Shown here one piece after another: positions 47,331-56,100 of a stretch of 64,000 bases of DNA (its first letter is position 1; every line of letters starts with the position of its first letter). Origin of the DNA: Gigaspora margarita (lineage: Eukaryota > Glomeromycota > Glomeromycetes > Diversisporales > Gigasporaceae). Below the pieces are notes generated by a model that worked only from the letters and a program-made list of their open reading frames with translations, ran no database searches and was not told the origin of the DNA. The translations under genes were made by a program, and so were the position numbers. The stretch is from NCBI GenBank assembly GCA_009809945.1, contig WTPW01000201.1:1-64000 (forward strand), written 5' to 3'.

Positions 47331-49000
47331 ATGGATTCTTTTATTTCAAAAAGCTGCACGTTCAATCCTCTAATTTCTGGATTTGTAGTTTAATTATTCC
47401 TCTTCACATTACCTTGAATATTATGTTGAGGCTGTAGTGTTCTGTTTGGACAATTTCTTGCAATATGTCCTTCTTGGTTGCATTCATAACACCTACGGGC
47501 TTCAGGGCCTAATTTTGGTTGTTGACATTTTGATTTAGAGATAAAGGTGAAGTCCTATAATCATACCATACGTTAAGGGCTTTATTTTGTTCCGTAAGAT
47601 CCATAACAGCCTTTGTTAATTCTTTAAGATTGGACTTTATTTTATAGACCCAACTTTCGCTGTCCTTTTTCTGATCAATACCACAGATTTTTAATCCCGC
47701 AAAGTCATTTGCAAGACTGTCAATATCAATGTTGTTAGATCCTGCAATGCCTTCAGATATTGACAGGTCTTCCTCCTTTCTATTATCTTTATCCTTCCTG
47801 AAACACTCCATTTCTATAGCCATTTTTTTCACTTTTTCATAGTTCCTTGGGCAACTATTTTTCACTTGGTTCGATAGGGTTTATTTAACCCTTGAATATA
47901 CCAGTCTCATATTTCATCAATTCATACTTCATCCTTTACCATTTTCGCTTGGGTCTTATATCGATTGGTGTATTCCTTAACTGATTCTTTATCTTGTTGT
48001 TTCATACGTTTCAATCGATTGATGTTAATACCAATCTCATTTTCTGATTTGATTTGATTAATGATACTGTCCTTGAGGTCTGCCCATGCATTGTATCTTG
48101 ATTCCCTGAAAGCTATTTACCTGCCAGCTCATTTTACCGACCCCATATCCCCGACAGAATGTTTCACCTACAGCATTTTTTGTTGACAGAATCTTTCCTC
48201 GACATACCATGGTTTCGACCTCCCCTTTCCTTGACAGAACATATTTTCGAAAAGACATTTTACTAACATGACGTATTTCAGAAAGAACATTTTTCTGACA
48301 TGATGTTTCCGACATCTTTTTCTGACAAGATCTTTCCCGATTAGAATTTCATTTAAATAAGTAGAGTGATATATTTGTGTTCATCACATCACAAGATTAA
48401 GTACACTCCTAAATTAGGGTTAGGGTTGGGGTTAGATTAGGGTTAGGTGATAGTATGATTTAGGCCGAGTTGCTAGTGCTAGTAAACAAATGAAGTAGTT
48501 GCATGATTTCACGTGATGTGATGATCACTGGGTTTATAGTTCTTGTCGGAAAAAGTGCATTCAATAAAACTTAGTGTCAGAGTAAAGTCAAATTAGAAAT
48601 ATTTCATGTCAGATAAATGTCTTGTCGAAAATATGAGATTTCTAGGAAAGGGGATGTCGAAAACATGGTATGTCGAGAAAAGATTCTGTCAACAAAAAGT
48701 GCTGTAGGTGAAACATTCTGTCAGGGATATGGGGTTGGTAAAATGAGCTGGCGGGTAACTAACTTTCAGGGAATCATACCAGAATCCTGCCCATGCGGTA
48801 TTAGCCTTGACTAACTTATGAACCCATGGTCTCATTCTCTCTAGCATGTGCATATAGGTCTTTTTACACATTGTTTCCTCATTATATTTCTTCACGTTTA
48901 TATACCCTTCATAGTCATATAAAAAATTTTTGATATCGTCAATTTCTGCACCATGGTAGACAGGTATCATTGCATCAGAATTTCCTATGGTGTTACAATA
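47331..49000 (-). pseudogene. Gypsy gag with CCHC knuckle, split by a foldback
   Basis: Starts near 48970 (MIPVYHGAEIDDIKNFLYDY). Capsid-like helices: YMHMLERMRPWVHKLVKANT, cut by the foldback, then AWADLKDSIINQIKSENEIG, NIKRLKRMKQQDKESVKEY, and after stops at Trp-like positions DWYIQGLNKPYR. A typical zinc knuckle CYECNQEGHIARNC (47448-47492) follows. The protein packages the element RNA in its intact form. Confidence 0.85.
48090..48786. mobile_element. MULE-type foldback element, copy 2, in gag
   Basis: 697 bp between two copies of CTGCCCATGC (48080-48089 and 48787-48796). Inverted arms of about 250 bp: ATTCCCTGAAAG, CTGCCAGCTCATTTTACC, GACAGAATGTTTCACCTAC and GACATTTTACTAACATGACG. Removing element and one repeat restores an open gag reading (KANTAWADLKDS). 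The centre (48385-48535) has outer TTCATCACATCAC / GTGATGTGATGA inverted ends and TTAGGGTTAGGG-like sequence. Two 85- and 65-residue open frames in the arms have no meaning. Confidence 0.9.
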
Positions 49001-49135
49001 ATATTTTGCACCAGTTGAATATTGAGGTACTTGGTTAATTATAATTCGTAAAAGTTTTATATATATATAAATTTTTTTTTTCGTATGTTTTTACTTTAAA
49101 GCGAGAGGTCATCAGGAGTTACCCAGGTTCTTCCT

Positions 49136-49617
49136 TGTCCTATGGGTTAACAAATGAGCAATAACCCACTTGCAATCCAGCTCAGATTCACAGGGTCTGC
49201 CCCGTTCACACAGCATTGCCAGAACAACCTTTATTCAATTTTTAATTGAGACGCACTTGTGGTGTCATGACGAAAATGAAGGTTTGTGTTTTATATATTA
49301 TTATTTTTATTAACATGAATATATTACAGTATATAAAGAAAAAGAGACCACCTTTATTTTTCTAAACTCTCTCTCTTATTTATACTACATTTTTATCTTT
49401 ACAAACTATAAATTAATGACATATATTTTATGCACAAGTATGTACAAACTTCACTAGACTCTACTCGCATGAATGTTTACTGATCTATGTCATGCTTACT
49501 ACATTTTTACTACAAGCTACCTGATTCTGTATGTGAACCTGATCCATCAGTTCCTTCGTAATCGCACCTGAACATACCCCAAACATAGTACAAAAGATAC
49601 TAGTTTTCACCATAACA
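49136..49617 (-). repeat. 5' LTR of the gypsy element
   Basis: Partner of 41027-41504. Just inside (minus strand) follows AGGAAGAACCTGGGTAAC, where a primer-binding site is expected. I could not match it to a specific tRNA. Confidence 0.95.
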
Positions 49618-49622
49618 GTACT

Positions 49623-49694
49623 ATATATAATCTTATTCATAAATTAGAAGAAAAAGATAGTAAGTTATATTTTGATGAATCTAAAAAGAATTGA
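49623..49694 (+). pseudogene. Right half of the ORF split by the gypsy element
   Basis: Continues the frame of 40640-41026 after one copy of the GTACT duplication: IYNLIHKLEEKDSKLYFDES, ending at TGA 49692-49694. Confidence 0.6.
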
Positions 49695-49756
49695 TTTATA
49701 CATTTTTCCCATATAGAAATATCTCAAACTTGTAATATATTAATTATTTTTTTTTA

Positions 49757-51720
49757 GGTTCTTCTTTATTATAAACAGAAAGTGGAATAGTACTTTTTCT
49801 ATTAACTGATATTATAAACTCACCCTTTACTATAGGTTCCTAGCTAGCTCAATATTGCTATCTAGTACCAAGAATAAATAATGATATATCATTACAATTA
49901 TTATCTTTTTCTGTTGGTAAAACTGAAAACTTATCTGAAATTGTTAAGGTATCATTTCCAATACCTATAGTAACAGGCATTGTTGTCATGGGACAGCTTT
50001 GGACAATAATTTGAACAATTTTGAACAATTTTAAACAATTAAATAAAGTAAAATTACTTAAAATTTTATTAAGATAATCTATTTTAATTTTAATATAAGT
50101 ATTTAGTATCTAAAAAATATATAGTTATATATTTTTTAGATAGATTTATTAATTATTAAAGCCTGGACAAGCTTTGAACAATCTTGAATGTTAGAACAAT
50201 TTTGGACGTAAACATGCCAAAAAAGGCTATAGATAGCCAAAACATACAATACTAGTAACAGGTATATCAGAAAAGCTTCCAATAGATTGTTTTTTGTCTA
50301 CAGTACCTGTCAGTCTATAAACCTTTTTTCTATCTATTTTTAACCCAAAATATTTTATAAAATGGTTTGTGATATTTTTATAAATATGTGGCCATCTGAA
50401 TCTGTATTGAGTAATGCATGGAATATTTTAAATTATATACTTTACATAAAATAGTAGCATAATTATTGGGTTCTTTTATTTTACAAAAACTTTATTTTTA
50501 ATAGGTCAAGCCAATTTTGATATAACTGGGCTTCTTGATATTGTTTTATAGTATAATTTAAAGAAGAAAACCCTTCTTACAATAATTGCTCAAAGTCAAA
50601 CACAAAGTGTTCTGCTTTGCAGAAGATGCTGGCATATCATTTTCTAAGCATATAAGAAAATTATTCTAAATAAATTGATATTTTTTTATTATATTTTCCA
50701 TACTTTGTCTACTTCTTTATTCGTATAATTTTTTGAATAATATGAATAAAATGAGTCTTTCATTTTAGGAAATAATTTACTAAGCTCCGTATATATTTTT
50801 GTTAGAATTTCTTTATAGCATTGAGGAATATATCTTGTTAAAACATATTTAACTGATTCTAAAAATATCTAATTTTCATTAATAGTTTTTTTATTGCAAT
50901 GCAATGATTCTTTGAACCTACTAGTTTTTGGTTTTTTGGATTTCTTTTTTATAGAAGACTTAGAAACCCCACTTTTTTATATTAAAACAATTAGTTTCTC
51001 TATATTCAATCTTACTATTTTCTTGATTACTTTCTTCTTGGCTACTTTCTTCTTGATCACTTTCATTATTTATATATTCTATATTATCTTCTGATTGACT
51101 TTGGTCTATATATTTATATTAGGAGCTACTAATATTATTAATCTTTTAGTTCTTTTAAATACAAAGTGTCCTGCTTCGCAGACTTTAAAGAAATTCTTTT
51201 TTGTATGACCAGCTTTTCCACACATAGAACAGTATCTTTTTACTAATACTTTCTTTGATTTGTAGTATATAATTTTTTTGATTGTATATTGTAATTTGCA
51301 TAGCCTAAACTTTATATAATTCTTCTGCAATAAAATTTTCTAAAGCATCAGGATCTCTAGATGTGTTATCAGAATACCCTAATCTTTGAGCTATAAAATC
51401 TAAATGGTCATATACTTTTTTATATATAGTTAAATTTTTACTAGGTAATGTATTAGATAAAATTATAGGAACTGATGAATTGCTATTAATTCTAGTTATA
51501 TGTAAAGATAGAAGGTTTTTACTCAAGTTATATGTCTTTAACAGCAGTAAAGAAAGCATTTATATCTGCTAGATTTGTTATTTTTACTCTTGTATATAAT
51601 TTATCAGGTAAATAAGTCCATAATATAGTTAATGCATCCTGGTTATTATTTGGTATCTGTAACAATAAAAGACGAATTCTGTCTTCAAAGGTTTGAGGAT
51701 ATCAGTAGAGTTAGGGCAGT
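49757..51720 (-). pseudogene. Gag and retropepsin-like remnant of another retroelement
   Basis: Read down the minus strand: YPQTFEDRIRLLLLQIPNNN, LTILWTYLPDKLYTRVKITN and ADINAFFTAVKDI (51545-51700), which look like gag. Then RLGYSDNTSRDPDALENFIA and a knuckle-like CSMCGKAGHTKKNF with the last Cys lost (51180-51225). After an acidic Glu/Ser linker (51010-51090), a protease-like part: YIKNITNHFIKYFGLKIDRK-type residues, TGTVDKKQSIGSFSDIPVT, a MITE, then PVTIGIGNDTLTISDKFSVL and ISLFILGTR (49860-49990). No RT follows, so the element is truncated. Confidence 0.6.
49978..50252. mobile_element. 275-bp MITE in the protease-like region
   Basis: Flanked by the 10-bp repeat TAGTAACAGG (49968-49977 and 50253-50262). 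Without the insertion the protein reads SDIPVTIGIGN in frame. Termini are only weakly inverted (CATTGTTGTCATGGG against GTATTGTATGTTTTGG). The centre holds the palindrome ATCTAAAAAATATATAG and GAACAATTTT repeats. The duplication length suggests a Mutator-like element. Confidence 0.75.
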
Positions 51721-51867
51721 AATATATATTATGTAATATCATTTTATTATAGAGCTACCCCTCTCCCCTCTACATAAGATCAATTAGTCAATCAAATTGT
51801 ATAATTAGTCTTATGTAAAAATTTATTTGACCCCTTCTAGGATATTATGTAATATCTGTCACTGCCC
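51714..51867. mobile_element. 154-bp PIF/Harbinger-like MITE, copy 2
   Basis: Same family as 27266-27421, in opposite orientation, with TTA on both sides (51711-51713 and 51868-51870). Termini GGGCAGTAATATATATTATG and (inverted) GGGCAGTGACAGATATTACA. It lies at the N-terminal side of the gag remnant. Confidence 0.85.
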
Positions 51868-51870
51868 TTA

Positions 51871-52305
51871 CCTTTTTTTTGTATTAAATCTAACAACTGT
51901 CAATGCACCCGCCATATGCAAATACTTGAACTATTTTATTATAATATTTATTAGAAGGTTCCTGACCTATATATTGGGGGAATTTGAGCTGATTGAGGCT
52001 TCTTGTTTAAAGACAGGGTTTGTTTGTTGTTTTTGTTGTAGTATCATATAATTTTAGCAAATTTAGGTTTCGACAAATATTGGTAAAGAGGATATATTAA
52101 AGTAGAACTAAGTGTATGAATGGTGGCTATGGGCATGTGGATGTTAAGGAATAAAGTTATAAGGGTTTGTTGTTTCAAAATTGAAGAAGTTATCTTTGGT
52201 TTTGCTATCGCTCACCTTGGCTCTATCTTCTGCCCCCTATTTTAAGTAGCTTGCAAGTATTATTAGTATCAGTTACAGCTACAGTAGATATTATATTATG
52301 TTTTT
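51871..52305. other. Non-coding spacer
   Basis: No coding frame I would support. Slightly less AT-rich than the neighbouring DNA. It leads into the minisatellite. Confidence 0.4.
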
Positions 52306-52715
52306 TGGATTTTATTGCTGCATGGCAGTGCAAGGACCATCAGTAGCAATTTTTGGGCTTCACGGCTGCAGTGACCCTTATTAATGACAGTTAGGATCTG
52401 CAGCCACAGAAGCAGCAAGGACCTTATTAGTGAATAGAAGGCCCTGTGGTTGCAGTTGCAGTAATAGTGCAAGGACCTTAAAAAAGGCTTCGCAGCTGCA
52501 GTAGCAGTGCAAGGACCTTATTAATGGTAAGTTAGAATCCATAGCTACAGTGGCAGTATAAGTACCTTGTTAATGAATTTAGGCTCTGTAGCTGCAGTAG
52601 TAGTACAAGGACCTTATTAGTGAATAGTTAGGCTCCGCAGCTGCAGTGGCAGTGCAAGGACCTTATTAATAGACAGTTAGGGTCCATAGCTATAGTGGTA
52701 GTGCAAGTACCTGAA
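52306..52715. repeat. GC-richer minisatellite, about eight variable units
   Basis: Units of about 40-60 bp (one near 85) share CGCAGCTGCAGTGGCAGTGC, AAGGACCTTATTAATG and ACAGTTAGG. Unit starts judged by AAGGACC lie near 52331, 52416, 52470, 52510, 52615 and 52655. The GCAGCTGC core is itself palindromic. Confidence 0.85.
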
Positions 52716-53095
52716 AGAGATACACAAGATGACGTCCTGATTCTTTTTTTAGCTATATACGTATGTTAGCTATCTTGTTTAGTTGCAGTTTCATGTTGTA
52801 GGCAAGGCGTGGTGGGACCTTTTGGTTTAGGAAATCTGGGAACTGAAAGGTCAGTAATTTATGCATCTGATAGGTTGAGAGAATAATTGGTACAGGTTCA
52901 GATAAGTTTTCATAGCCTATTAGGTATTAAGGTTCAAGTATGTAACTCTAGAGTTTTTTTGGATAGCGAACCTATTCCCATATATTTTTTCGTATATAGC
53001 AATAAAGTAGCTAATCGAGCAATAATAATTGAGCAATTACTTGGTTGTTGTCCGGTTGCACAATTTTGCAATAATTTTTAGTGAGCATAGTTATA
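52716..53095. other. Spacer with a weak open frame
   Basis: A 64-residue frame at 52887-53081 has no recognisable feature. Otherwise nothing. Confidence 0.3.
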
Positions 53096-53690
53096 CTAAA
53101 AAAAATTAAGCTTTATACTCATACTAGTAATTTATTGGACAATTAAATGATCATGGTTAATTGCACATAAAGTAGAATCTTACAGTAGAATGCAATTGTT
53201 AAAGTGGAAAGAATTAAACTTCATACTTACCTTGGTAATTTATTGAACAATTAAATAGATTATAGCTAATCATACATCGTCTTAAACACAATTATCAAAG
53301 TGAACAGAATTAAACTTCATACTCACCCTAATAATTTATTAAGTGATTAGATGATTCTCTTGAAATACAATCATGTTAAAGTGAACTGAATTAAATATAA
53401 TACTCGTCCTGGTAATTTTATTGAATGATTAAATGTTTATGGTTAATCATGTATTTGAAAAGAATTAAATTTCATATTCATTCTGGTAATTTATTAAATG
53501 ATTAAATGATTATAGTTAATCATACCTTTTTCTAAAACATAATCGTTAAAGTGAACAAAATTAAACTTTGTACTCACCCTGGTATTTATTGAATAATTAA
53601 ATGATTATGGTTAATTATATACACATTCTCTTAAAAACCATCGTTAGAAGTGAAAGAATTAAACTTCATTCTCACCCTGGTGGTCTGTTA
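53096..53690. repeat. Second minisatellite, about seven units of 75-108 bp
   Basis: Units share GAATTAAACTTCATACTCAC, CTGGTAATTTATTGAATAAT, TAAATGATTATGGTTAATCA and TAAAGTGAAC. Starts are near 53105, 53213, 53308, 53390, 53464, 53560 and 53657. No coding frame. Confidence 0.85.
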
Positions 53691-54786
53691 CAAATCTTTT
53701 TTTTTGTTAGTTGACAAAAGTTAACAGATCGAAAAGATAACTAATTAGGGATACACCAAAAACAACTAGTCAGGCAAAATTGCTTTTAAAAAAGTTTTTT
53801 TATAACTACATTTACGAATACAATATCATGCGCGAGCACCTACTGAGTATCATGATCAACTAATATATATGAAAAAATCTTGTACACATGCAACTTATTA
53901 GCGGAGCCTACTCACCATATTAATCATGAATAATTATCCCAATGCACAACATATATTGAAAAATATTGCACTCATGTTCCAAAAGTTGGATTAGTCTGGA
54001 CTAATATGCCAGAGTTGTTTTATTTGATAAATGCACTTATTACATTTAACTGTAGTTTTTCGTTATGCATAATTAAACTGATACGTGATAAGCTTCTGAA
54101 AATAGCAATTTATATTGCAAATTGTGGTCTGCTGCAACTTGAGCTTGTGTGTGGCCATTTGCATCTCTAACTGCTTTTATTCTTACAGCGATCCTTATTG
54201 GGTTAGTAATTGCTATTTAAAGCAGGACATTAAATTCATACTTATTTGAAGTTGGTTGCATCAATTTGGCTTTGAGCTTGATCAACCAGTTCAGACTAGT
54301 TTCTACCATTGGTTCCAGGGGCACCTTCCCCTGCTTGGCATTTTTTCGATCTGTCGACCTTACATTGACTCAAAAAAAAAACTTGTCATGATGATCATTA
54401 ACAGGATTCACAGGTATTGCTATAGAATCTTTTCTTGTTATGTTAATCATGATTGCAAGTATTAACATCTTATTTTAAAATAAAATTTGTGAGAAAAAAT
54501 AGAATACAGTACATACAAATGTACGAATACTGTATACTTAATATTAATAATGTAATATGCACACATATGCATGAATATTATGTAAGTGCATCGCAAAGCA
54601 AAATGCTACCATGTTACCAATATAATAATCAGTACAACTATCATGAAAAAGGATTATTTGACACCGTTATCCCCAACTCTGCCTTATTATAAGAATATAC
54701 AATTACCCTCTCAATGAATACTTATGAATTAAGATGAATATACATACAATATTCCAAGTTAGTATTTGTTATTACATGTTTATGAA
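53691..54786. other. Non-coding stretch with two weak ORFs
   Basis: Frames of 69 and 79 residues (54256-54465 and 54453-54692, overlapping) have no recognisable domain and no homologous-looking motif. I would not call them genes. No repeats of note. Confidence 0.3.
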
Positions 54787-55192
54787 TTAAGAAAATCTTC
54801 TGCTTCTTCATCAACTTGGGTTTCTTTAATAATATCATTTTTAGCTAATTTGTAATATAGTTTATATAGTTCTATAATAGAATTAAAAATTTTTAAATCA
54901 TTGCTGTACTATGATTTGCAATCATTTATAGTTTTATTATATTTGTCTTTATTAGAAAATATGGTTATAGCTGAATTTAATATATATTTTTCTTATAGTT
55001 TTGCATGAACTTGCCGTTTTTTGGTTTTCTATAATAGAGCCCTGCTTTAACTACATTAATTAAAGCTTACTTGACTTCTTGGTATGTGGGTAGTTAATTT
55101 TTAGCTAAGAATCTGGCCTTATCAGATACTTTATCAATATTTTTATTAGTAGATAACATTTGAATATGTGATATGTTTTGATTATCTAAAGT
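54787..55192 (-). pseudogene. Decayed ORF of unknown function
   Basis: Starting near 55192 (MLSTNKNIDKVSDKARFLAK), with a stop, then LPTYQEVK, a stop, ALINVVKAGLYYRKPKNGKF, a frameshift, then LKIFNSIIELYKLYYKLAKN and ETQVDEEAEDFLNS ending near 54787. The two early stops fall where TGG or CAA/CAG are the nearest sense codons. Helical, charged, with no known domain. It faces away from the Cys-rich ORF at 55250. Confidence 0.45.
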
Positions 55193-55249
55193 TTTGTATA
55201 TAATACTTTATAAAATTTTTTTTAAATAAATATTTCAGTATATACAAAA

Positions 55250-55450
55250 ATGATTAGTGAATATACTTGCCCATTTTATCATAATTCTGGTAAAGTTTGT
55301 AGAAGAACCTGTATGTGTCCTGAAGGATGTAATTATCATTGGGAAGCTAAAAAAAGAGTACCTTGTAGTGAATATAGTAAACCAACTGGTTCTACTTCTG
55401 GTCAATATCTATTGCATATTAGAGAATACTCTGTAGTCCCATTATTATGA
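55250..55450 (+). CDS. Small Cys-rich protein, 66 residues, unknown function
   Basis: Clean ATG and stop. The protein has CPFYHNSGKVCRRTCMCPEG, C..HWEAKKRVPCSEY, then GQYLLHIREY: seven Cys and three His, spaced like a small zinc-binding fold (C-x7-H-type and C-x3-C-x-C-x4-C groups). It is basic in the middle (KKR). Upstream is AT-rich with the divergent decayed ORF 58 bp away. It could be a zinc-binding accessory ORF of a mobile element or the N-terminal part of a broken larger protein. I do not recognise the family with confidence. The frame is unbroken, unlike almost everything around it. Confidence 0.5.
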   Translation: MISEYTCPFYHNSGKVCRRTCMCPEGCNYHWEAKKRVPCSEYSKPTGSTSGQYLLHIREYSVVPLL

Positions 55451-55870
55451 AATATTTTATATCGATATATAATGCATAATCGTTTTATATCGATTAAAAT
55501 TAAACATTACATATTGATTAACATGTTATAAATCGATATATATCAAAAATTAATTAATAACAGAAATAGGTAAGTGATCAATATAGATCAAATTATCAAT
55601 TATTATCAAACTAATCAAAATTGTTATATAACGATCATTACATTATCATCACAAAATTTTTTAATCTGATAAATATCGATATATAACAAAAAAATGATAT
55701 ATATCAATTAAAATATAACAATATAAATCGATAGTGCAGTTGTAAAATGATAGGTATCAATAATCGATAACTATTGATTAACAGATATAAATTATTATGC
55801 ATCTGCAATCAATTATTATTGAATTGATTCAAGTCGATACATAACGATTAATCATTACCAATCATTTAAA
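55451..55870. repeat. ATCGAT-rich low-complexity region
   Basis: TATCGATATATA, ATCGATTAAAAT and similar words recur many times in about 400 bp, in both orientations since ATCGAT is palindromic. A similar stretch lies at 57160-57262 and 58370-58600. They could be the ends of one larger element containing the T-rich tandem repeats between them. Confidence 0.7.
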
Positions 55871-56100
55871 ATTTGAACTTAGCAAATTTTTGGATTTACA
55901 TTTTTTTATCGTTACATTTTGTACACTATATTAAGACTTATGATCTATATAGTACTAGATAATCTACTTTAATTTTTAACTCGATGAATAAAAAATATGC
56001 ACATTTATTTAACAATTTATTACTTCGAACTTTAAGTTTTTAAATCGCTTAACTTTTTTTATAATTTTATTTTTTTTACTATTTTTTTTTAGTTTATTAT
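55871..56100. other. AT-rich spacer
   Basis: Nothing recognised. Confidence 0.4.

Larger units (their letters stand above)
41027..49617 (-). mobile_element. Complete Ty3/gypsy element with two LTRs and 5-bp duplication
   Basis: LTRs of 478 bp (41027-41504) and 482 bp (49136-49617) bound an internal region coding on the minus strand for gag, protease, RT, RNase H and integrase, in that order. The flanking direct repeat GTACT (41022-41026 and 49618-49622) is a 5-bp target duplication. LTRs start TGTC and end CCAT(G/A)A(T/C)A. A purine-rich stretch on the minus strand beside the 41504 end (AGGGGGTCTAGCTCC) is a candidate polypurine tract. Two foldbacks are nested (44337-46198, 48090-48786). The gene set has stops and mutated active sites, so it is not autonomous. 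Confidence 0.95.

Noticed and set aside
48415-48455. Chromosome end (telomere)
   Set aside because: Only a short imperfect TTAGGG-like run inside a foldback bounded by a 10-bp duplication.
52887-53081. 64-residue ORF
   Set aside because: No motif, no neighbours and no coding signal beyond being open.
54256-54692. Two overlapping ORFs of 69 and 79 residues
   Set aside because: No recognisable feature; length is within chance for this stretch.
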